Positions 56,301 to 64,000 of a stretch of DNA of 64,000 nt are shown here, piece after piece. The notes beneath the pieces were generated by a model. The model saw only the letters and a program-made list of their open reading frames with translations. It did not search any database and was not told the DNA's origin. Origin of the DNA: Sternotherus odoratus (taxonomy: Eukaryota; Chordata; Testudines; Kinosternidae); NCBI GenBank assembly GCA_032164245.1, contig JAVMKO010000001.1:16157603-16221602 (forward strand). Reading direction: 5' to 3'. Made by a program: the position numbers and the translations under genes. Position 1 is the first letter of the stretch, and each line of letters begins with the position of its first letter.

Positions 56301-59300
56301 CTAGCCAATAATCTTCAGCTGTGTAGTGCTAATAAAGTAGAAAGTCAAACACAGAATGCAGAAGTTGAATACATGGGTATGTTTATATACTATGCAGATT
56401 GAGCCAGATTCCGTATTTCAACCAACTCCTTTGTTCTGCTCCTCTAGGCATTGCAAAGAGGTGAGAAAAGCAGAAGATCTTTCCAGCTGGACATTTCCAC
56501 AGCACACAACAGCCCCAAGCTGATTTAGTGATCCCTATACCACCCACCTTGGAGCTTTTGGCACAGGGGGCATGTTGGGACCATGACCAACAGCGCGACT
56601 GCACTCTCCCTGTACTTCACTGGTATAATCTAATGGTTCAAACTATGTCAGAGCTGCTGTAGAACTGAAACAGGGAGCCATAAACCTCTCCTTTGCAGTC
56701 ACACACACACGCACAATCACCTGATCCCAGTATCTGCTGGGCACAACTGAGAATCCAAGCCATCACTTTTAAAGACGTTTTCAGGAGCCCCCATTGACAT
56801 TTTAAATGAGGCAGGGGAAGGAAAACAAAGCTCATTTTCTTTTAAAATGTCTTAAACACTGAAACCAAATAGCAAAAATGAACCAACCAACAAAACAAAA
56901 ACAAAACTCACTTTTGAAAAACTTCCTTATAGCATCTGACTTCATGAAAAACTCCAAAGGCTTCACAAATACAACCACAGCCAATCTTTAGGTGTAGCTT
57001 GCTAAATATTAAGGCTAGCCAAAGCTGACTCTGAAGGCCTGTGTGTGTGTTAAATAGAGGGTATACCCATAGCAGCACTTTCTGGACAGCTTCTCATACC
57101 CCTTGGACAATCATTGCAAAGATTTATAGCTGTGATTATGTGAAGAGAATAAGATACTACGATAGCGGTTTACTGAAATTCCTTTATACCGATTTCCCAG
57201 GTTCTTTTCCAATTTTGCTTAATTAAAGGTAAATTAAATCCAACTATGTCACCCAATTACATCCACCTTCTCCATTTTATTACAGTGTCTACAAGCTGAC
57301 AGAATAAAGAATTACCTTCAATCAAAAAAAGACAAATTATTCTCTATTTAAAGTGCTGGGGCTGCAATTTAATTCTTTAACACCCGATAAGCACTTAACA
57401 GAGGAGGACAAAATTAACTCAAAGAATCAATGCCTCTGTTTTTCAATAGACTTTAGTAACTTGAGGCTTTTTAATTAAATTCTCAGGCACAGTTTATTAC
57501 TTTAGCTGGGTCTGGCTCTCTGTACTTTTAAGTCTTTTAAAATATAAACCCTTTTATGTGGTAATAACATTTCTCTATACTTTCTCAAAAAGCATAGAGG
57601 TGTTGGCTTAGCCTGTTTATATTTAGCTCTCTACAGCTGTTAAGTAATTGCTTTTTGCTTAACTGGACTATTTCTTTACACTATAACAGGTACTGTGTAT
57701 GTATAGACACTGTATATAGTATATAATAAAGCCATTCATGCTGTAATAATTAAGGCTGTGTCAGCACTTTCATTACAAACTCCATTTTTCAAGCATTTAT
57801 AACTGAGCTATAAAATTTGTCTTGGACTCTGTCCACTGTACATGAAGGCAAAAAAAAAAAAGTTTACAAGTTTTGGACACTTGTTTTGCAGGTGTAGAAC
57901 TTAAAAACAATTTTGATTTAAAATGAAATTTGACAAAGAGCCACCAGCTTTTTGAAATGGAAACAAATTCAAAACACCTGAGATTATAAGGTTTAAAAAA
58001 CTCTCCCTTCTACAAATGAAGCTGTGTTCAGTGATGCAATTGTCAGTATTTTTAGCCTGCATGTAATTTGTGGGGACCCATCAAGATATTGGGGAATAGC
58101 ACTTGAATTCAACCAACGAGTAAATTCATAGCTTAGCACTGGTCTAGGCTTGAAAAATGTTGTGATTGACATACACTTTGGTGAGTGCAAGTATATGAAT
58201 TTAACTCCAGTAAAAGGTGCTAAATTAAGAGCCAAGGTGAAATCCTGGGCCCATTGAAGTTAATGTGAGTTCTGACAGCATTTCACCCCTGGAGAGTAAA
58301 GTCATCTGTTTATTCACAGAACAGACACAGCATGGGAATTGGCTATATGTGATTTTGCACAACACCTTGTCATGTGCTTTAAACCTGGCCCAGAGGGAAC
58401 ATTTCTAATGATAAAAAGGGTAGTTCAGGTGTCATGAGTATTACGTTCCTGGCTTCTTTGGATGGAGACTGCCAATTAATGTCAGTTGTGGTGGGGTGTC
58501 ATGTAACTTGGACACCTGTGTGGATTGAGACACCCACATTTTCCCCAGAAAAAATGACATAACTATTTGACATGCTGTTCCCCTACATCAGCTTGTGGAA
58601 ATTTGGCCAGCTGAGCCATGGAGTTGTTGATCAACAGACTGTTAAACTGTACTGACCTGCTGCACTCCATGCCAAGCTGTGCTCTGCAGTACCGACCACT
58701 TGTACAGTCTTCTCAAATCCTCCCCAATGTATCAATGTGGAACCCCACACCTCTTCTATTGCATTCAGGATTTTCTTGGCTACAAAAGGCAGAAAAGGGT
58801 AGGATTTGCTTCTAAGTAGATCTAGCACTGTAACATAGACTCCTTTCTAGTCTTCCCTATTCTGTTCAGGTTTTTACACCACCCTCATGACAGAGTGTCT
58901 GAGTGTCTTCCAGTTCTGCATTAAGCAATTTGTGAGCCATGGTTTGTTCTCTTGTCAGCCCATGAAATAGAAATAGAAGGTAATTACATTCTATCAGAAA
59001 GGTAGACACACATCTGCTTTCAACCACATGTGAAAAACTTGAGCTTCATGAAAAATAAGTAAATAAAAACCTATCTACAACTATATTTTATTCAGTGAAT
59101 CATACAACTAGCACATTAATCAAGATAAATATGTAGTCAGGCTTAGAGGCCAGATTTTCAAAAAGTGTTAGTGCTCACATTGCAGGTCCAATTTCAGAAG
59201 AATTCATGATCTCTTTGGCACATGACTGATGTGGGCAGATTTTCAGAAGTCTTCGTCTCCCTCCAGATCCCATTGAGGACAATGCAGGAGCTGCCGAGTG

Positions 59301-59550
59301 CTGAAAACTTTTGAAAATCTGTCCACTTCATTGAATGCCTAAGTGGAAGCTGAACATTTCTGGAAATCTGGCCAGTTATTGAAATAGGTGTGTTCATGGG
59401 GGATGCTTTGTTCTGCTTGAGATCTGATCTAAATATTAATAGAGTATGATGAGCCTGATCCAGCTACTACTAAATCAATGGAAAGACTTTAGCTGATTTG
59501 AATGGGAATAGGTTTTGTTCCACTAACAAACCTTGGAATTTATTGAAATA
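56301..59550. other. no gene; AT-rich tract
   Basis: A CA run lies at about 56698-56711 and an A run at 57851-57861. 57170-57560 is AT-rich with several TTAATTAAA / AATTAAAT words, a composition seen in conserved non-coding DNA. No coding motif. Small palindromic units lie at about 58240-58290 and 59450-59515. Confidence 0.5.
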
Positions 59551-59594
59551 CTAGCAAAAGTGCCCGGCGTTGCTCGGGTCAGTCGGAGGTGGGG

Positions 59595-59815
59595 AGGGGG
59601 CAGACAGCTGACACCCCCTGACCAACCCCAACACCCACCCCTCACCCCTCACCCACCCCGACACCTTCCCACCCCCCAGACCAAACCCGACACCCCCCGG
59701 CTCACTTACCCCCCAATCAAACCCGACACCCCCACCTGACCCCCCGACCAAACCCGACACCCCCACCTCACCCCCTGAGCAAACCCGACACCCCCACCTC
59801 ACCCGCCGACCGAAC
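59595..59815. repeat. C-rich satellite block 1
   Basis: CCCGACCAAACCCGACACCCC-type units, C-rich on the plus strand, ending at a 40-base non-repetitive linker. Confidence 0.85.
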
Positions 59816-59854
59816 AGTGTATTTAATAATCTATGTGCTACACAGTGCACCGTG

Positions 59855-61089
59855 AGCCGGGGGGGTGTCGGGTTTGGTCTGGGGGGGTGGGAAGTTGTCG
59901 GGGAGGGTGAGGGGTGAGGTGTGGGTGTTGGGGTTGGTCAGGGGGTTTTGCGGTTGGTGGGGGGGTGAGGTGGGGGTGTCGGGTTCGGTCGGGGGGTAAG
60001 TGAGCCAGGGGGTGTCGGGTTTGGTCTGGGGGGGTGGGAAGGTGTCAGGGTGGGTGAGGGGTGCGGTGTGGGTGTTGCGGTTGGTCAGGGGGTGTTGTGG
60101 TTGGTGGGGGGGGTGAGGTGGAGGTGTCGGTTTGCTTGGGGGGATGAGGTAGGGGTGTCGGGTTCGGTCGGGGGTAAGTGAACCGGGGGGTGTCGGGTTT
60201 GGTCTGGGGGGGTGGGAAGGTGTCGGGGTGGGTGAGGTGTGGGTGTTGGGGTTGGTCAGGGGGTGTTGCGGTTGGTGGGGGGGTGAGGTGGGGGTGTCGG
60301 GTTTGCTTGGGGGGTGAGGTGGGGGTATCGGGTTTGCTCGGGGGGTAAGTGAGCCGGGGGGTGTCGGGTTCGGTCTGGGGGTGTTGCGATTGGTGGGGGG
60401 GGTGAGGTGGGGGTGTCGGGTTCAGTCGGGGGGTAAGTGAGCCGGGGGGGTGTCGGGTTTGGTCTGGGGGGGTGGGAAGGTGTCGGGGTGGGTGAGGGGT
60501 GAGGTGTGGGTGTTGGGGTTGGTCAGGGGGTGTTGCGGTTGGTGGGGGTGTGAGGTGGGGGTGTCGGGTGGTGGGGGTGTGAGGTGGGGGTGTCGGGTTT
60601 GCTTGGGGGGGTGAGGTGGGGGTGTCGGGTTCGGTCGGGGGGTAAGTGAGCCGGGGGTGTCGGGTTTGGTCTGGGGGTGTTGCAATTGGTTGGGGGGTGA
60701 GGTGGGGGTGTCGGGTTCGGTCGGGGGGTAAGTGAACCAGGGGGTGTCTGGTTTAGTCTGGGGGAGGTGGGAAGGTGTCGGGGTGGGTGAGGGGTGAGGT
60801 GTGGGTGTTGGGGTTGGTCAGGGGGTGTCGGGTTTGCTTGGGGGGGTGAGGTGTGGGTGTCGGGTTCGGTCGGGGGGTAAGTGAGCCAGGGGGTGTCGGG
60901 TTTGGTCTGGGGGGGTGGGAAGGTGTTGGGGTGGGTGAGGGGTGAGGTGTGGGTGTTGGTGTTGGTCAGGGGGTGTTGCGGTTGGTGGGGGGGTGAGGTG
61001 GGGGTGTCGGGTTTGCTTGGGGGGGTGAGGTGGGGGTGTCGGGTTTGCTCGGGGGGTAAGTGAGCCGGGGTGGTGTCGGGGTTGGTCTG
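59855..61089. repeat. G-rich satellite block 2 (inverted)
   Basis: The same units on the opposite strand (GGGGGTGTCGGGTTTGGTC). A GGTAAGTGA word recurs at 59996, 60174, 60345, 60433, 60642, 60728, 60877 and 61056, marking a higher-order unit of about 86-209 bp. Confidence 0.88.
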
Positions 61090-61230
61090 GGCACCCACCC
61101 CGACACCTTCCCCCCCCCCCCAGACCAACCCCGACATCCCCCGGCTCACTTGCCCCCCGACCAAACCCGACACCCCCACCTCACCCCTCGACCGAACCCG
61201 ACACCCCCTCCTCACTTACGGTCCCACCAA
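61090..61230. repeat. C-rich satellite block 3
   Basis: Returns to the block 1 orientation after GGTCTGGGCACCCACCCCG at 61083-61101. Confidence 0.85.
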
Positions 61231-61329
61231 ACCCAACTCGGATCCTTCGCAGGCGGGGAGGGGGCCCAGAGCCGAGGGATTCCGGGGACCTTCGCAGGTG
61301 GGGGGGGGGGGCACAGAGCTGATGGGGTC

Positions 61330-61595
61330 CAGGCTTCCATTGGGAGGTGGGAGGGGCAGAGAACTGAGGGATCTCTGGGGTTCTGTTGGGAGGGGGGAGG
61401 GGCAGAGAACTGAGGGATCTCCGGGGTTCCGTTGGGAGGGGGGAGGGGCAGAGAACTGAGGGATCTCCGGGGTTCCGTTGGGAGGGGGGAGGGGCAGAGA
61501 ATGGAGGGATCTCCGGGGTTCCGTTGGGAGGGGGGAGGGGAAGAGAACTGAGGGATCTCCGGGGTTCCGTTGGAGGAGGGAGGGGCGAGCTGAGC
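61330..61595 (+). repeat. 46-bp tandem repeat
   Basis: The GGGATCTC word steps exactly 46 bases: ATCT at 61371, 61417, 61463, 61509 and 61555. The unit is GTTCCGTTGGGAGGGG...GAGAACTGAG. Long plus frames here (61060-61643) follow from the repeat. Confidence 0.95.
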
Positions 61596-61805
61596 GAGTG
61601 TGGTGTCTGTTGGAGGGGGTATTATGACATCATCACCACCTAACCGCCCAGCTGATGTGATTGGCCCTGAAAGACTTTCACCCCTGGGGGGTGTCAGAGG
61701 TGAGATCCGAAATTTTTTCCACCCTTACCAGCATCTAGACCCCAAGACCCCTAACTGTACCAAATTTCAAGTCTCTGGCTCAAACGGTGCGGGAGGAGTT
61801 CGCTG

Positions 61806-61845
61806 TCATACATACATACATACATACATACATACATACATACAC
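61806..61845 (+). repeat. (CATA)n microsatellite inside Helitron
   Basis: About ten CATA units near the Helitron 5' end (minus strand). The first Helitron has a diverged version at 21396-21444. Confidence 0.9.
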
Positions 61846-61868
61846 CACTTGACTTTTATATATATAGA

Positions 61869-63060
61869 TATTGCCACAACATTAAAATGAAAAGGAGCAC
61901 CATGGAAAGCTATGTTTCTGAGCATGTTCAAGGCATCTTACATATTATTTCAAAAATAATATTACTAACAATGTACAATGTATCAGTTCTCCAGATAGTG
62001 GGATCTATTTGTAGTCTGAAAAAAAGCTAGCAGGACAAAACCTTCTAGCAGAAAACTCATTACTTTGTACCATACATGTTTCTTTTATTTGGTCAAATGC
62101 AAATTTGATGGTAACACTAATATTATTACTCAGGTATGACGACATCTGTGATATGCAACATGTGAATTTGCTGTGCTGATATTTCAAAGACGGTTTTGAA
62201 TTTATGGAGCTCTTAAAGTCCAGCCCAACTGTCTGGAAATTTAACAAACACATTTTTGACCTCAACCCATGCTCCATGCAGGATTGTTGGCCAATTTGTC
62301 CCAATTTTACAGGGTTTTTATTTCAAAGTCGTCACAGAAACAGAACTCATAAATGACTGTTAGTTTAAAGCAGCTCCAAATAAAAATGGCTGGTCAAATT
62401 CAGCCCTGGTATTTATTTCAATGAAGTCACTGGAATTACACCAGTGATTAATTTGGCTCATTGAACAGAAAGGATTTTTTAAAAATTGTTGTTTGTATAG
62501 TTTCACTTCCCTACCCGCAAATTTAGGTGAGAAAAAAGTAGTTTTCACATATGAAAAAGAAATGGGGCCTGGTTCACAGCTGCATTTCTTCAGTGTAATG
62601 AAACAGATTACAACAGAGTTGCACTAGTGTATAAGCAGATTAATGGAGTGGTGAATCGAGCTCATAGTCACTTTGCATGCTATAGGTGCACATTATGAGG
62701 TTTATATATATTTGCCACCCTTTAAAGAATAGCATAGAAATTTTAACTTCCCATTAATCACTCCAAGTGAACCCATTCCACTTATAACAAAGATATAAGC
62801 ATGTTGCTCTTTAAATACACTTATTGTTTCCACTGCTGTTTGTTTTTATAACATTTGCGTGCAATGTGTTCTAGCTAGGGGAAAGTAAAACTGTACTCAA
62901 CTCTTAGAAAAGTATAACTTTCCATTTCAATTCTCTTTATATAACCTAACTTCCCTCTTCCCATTACTTGTGATTATATCTCCTTAAAGCCACAGGCATC
63001 TAAAGTGTTCAACTACTTTGAATGTAATATCAACAATAAAAAAATGCATCTGTTAATGTG
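61869..63060. other. no gene; palindromic repeats
   Basis: Short inverted-repeat units near 62395-62465 and 62565-62650. No gene recognised. Confidence 0.5.
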
Positions 63061-64000
63061 ACAGGTGAGTCTAAGAACTTTTGTAGACAGGTTCAATGCA
63101 GATAAGTCAATGAGTTATTTAGTGAGTGTGTTTCCAGTGGGGTCCTGCAGGTATTGGTTCTTGGCCTTATGATATTTAACATTTTTATCAATAACTGGAA
63201 GAAAAAAAAATCACAATAAAGTTTACAGATGACAAAAAAACCTGGGGTAATGGTAAATAACGAAGAGGACAGGTCACTGATTCAGGGTGATCTGGATCAC
63301 TTGTTAAACAGGGTTAAACAATGTGCATTTTAATATGTCTAAATGTAAAGTTATACATCAAGGACTAAAGAATGTAGGCCATACTCCCAAGATGGCAGAC
63401 TGTGTATCCTGGGCACCAGTGATTCTGAAAAAAGATTTGTGGGTTGTGGTGGATAACCAACAGAACATGAGTTCCCAGTGCAACTCTGTGGCCAAAAGAG
63501 CTAGGGTGATCCTGGGATGCATAAACAAGAGAATCTCAAGTAGGAGTAGAGAAGTTATTTTATTTATTGCCATTTGTGTGACTGCTGCTGGAATACTCTG
63601 TCCATAACTGAAGAAGTATGTTGATAAACTGGAGAGGATTTAGAGAAGAGCCATGAGAATGATACATGGCTTAGAAAATATGTTTCACCGGGATGGACTC
63701 ATAGAGCTCTATCTAGTTAGCTTAACAAAGAGAAAGCTACAGGGTAACGATTATTATCTGTAGGTATCTAAATGCAGACCAAATATTTAATAATGGACTC
63801 TTCAGTCTAGCAGAGAAAGGTGTAGCATGAGCCAATGGCTGGATGTTGAAGCAAGACAGATTCAAATTGCCTAGAAATAAGGCATAACTCTTTAATGATG
63901 AGAGTAATTAACCATTGGAACAATTTATGAAGATTATCCATAAGGGACTATTTTAAAATCAAGATAGGATTTTCTTTCCTAAAAGATCTGCTCTGGAAAT
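63061..64000 (+). mobile_element. CR1-type LINE, plus strand, cut by window end
   Basis: The 3' half of a CR1-type LINE on the plus strand, a different subfamily from the copy at 1288-4585. It starts abruptly in the RT (5'-truncated) and continues past the window edge. The region after 63800 (AATTAACCATTGGAACAATTTATGAAG) corresponds to the downstream coding end. Confidence 0.82.
63110..63720 (+). pseudogene. CR1-type reverse transcriptase remnant
   Basis: FNIFINN (about 63174) and a FTDDKKTWG catalytic-box region (about 63220-63246) are followed by SLIQGDLDHLLN. The open piece 63323-63607 has MSKCKVIHQG, KRARVILGCINKRISSRSRE and a VILFIAI stretch. After a stop come RAMRMIHGLEN and a LVSLTKRKL-like stretch. 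These are the ordered C-terminal RT blocks of CR1. Several stops and frame changes are present. Confidence 0.85.

Larger units (their letters stand above)
59551..61868 (-). mobile_element. non-autonomous Helitron with large satellite cargo, minus strand
   Basis: A 2318-bp element. The minus-strand 5' end is TCTATATATATAAAAGTCAA and the 3' end is CCCGAGCAACGCCGGG, then CACTTTTGCTAG, so again TC...hairpin...CTRR. It lies between A (59550) and T (61869). There is no Rep/helicase. The tail at 61618-61868 (TATTATGACATCAT, CACCCCTGGGGGGTGTCAGAG, ACCAAATTTCAAGTCTCTGG, (CATA)n) matches the first Helitron at 21190-21467. Cargo has three satellite blocks of alternating strand and a 46-bp tandem repeat. 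The 230-codon minus frame at 60523-61215 is satellite, not a protein. Confidence 0.88.

Noticed and set aside
60523..61215. 230-codon minus-strand frame rich in Pro, Thr and His
   Set aside because: Translation of the Helitron satellite; the same words recur with strand switches and no protein logic.
61330..61595. Regular 46-bp repeats suggesting a CRISPR array
   Set aside because: Units are contiguous with no unique spacers, in a eukaryotic transposon; it is a plain tandem repeat.

Overview
This is a stretch of vertebrate nuclear DNA with no recognisable host protein-coding exon, tRNA, rRNA or CRISPR array. The mix of interspersed repeats points to a turtle, or less likely another non-avian reptile. 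It includes CR1 LINEs of at least two subfamilies with CR1-type 3' tails, MIR/CORE-type SINEs, several 3-bp-TSD (PIF/Harbinger-like) MITEs, a hAT element, Helitrons, a Ty3/gypsy element and a Penelope-like fragment. The organism call comes from recall of repeat families, not from a search. The window looks intronic or intergenic.

Layout, left half. 1-1287 is featureless. 1288-4585 is a 5'-truncated minus-strand CR1 LINE with decayed endonuclease and reverse transcriptase. 5421-5850 is a GC-rich interspersed repeat. About 7040-7135 is a Penelope-like fragment with a hammerhead-like fold. 9976-10660 is a solo LTR with a perfect 5-bp target duplication. 18018-18280 and 18350-18644 are two MITEs side by side. 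20431-21467 is a non-autonomous Helitron with C-rich satellite cargo. 22975-24890 is a cluster of a CR1 tail, a MITE inserted in it, a GC-rich repeat, a second CR1 fragment and a plus-strand RTE-like LINE. 26009-26127 and 28189-28444 are small inverted-repeat elements. 29481-30466 is a 1-kb TIR element with tRNA-like modules.

Layout, right half. 41800-43600 holds old SINE/LINE fragments around an 818-bp Harbinger-type element with a 31-bp GC-rich minisatellite. 45425-45900 is an LTR-like or promoter-like GC-rich block. 47350-51920 is a degraded minus-strand Ty3/gypsy element in which gag, zinc knuckles, protease-like region, RT and integrase can all be followed. 52076-52560 is a SINE split by a MITE. 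52735-53559 is a hAT element with a perfect 8-bp target duplication. 54640-54873 is another MITE. 59551-61868 is a second, larger Helitron whose satellite cargo switches strand twice. 63061-64000 is a plus-strand CR1 fragment that runs off the window.

No genes here work together as a system. The most notable things are exact transposon junctions (Helitron A^T sites, hAT, LTR and Harbinger duplications), GC-rich satellite cargo inside three unrelated DNA-transposon types, and recurring consensus 5' splice-site sequences inside those elements.
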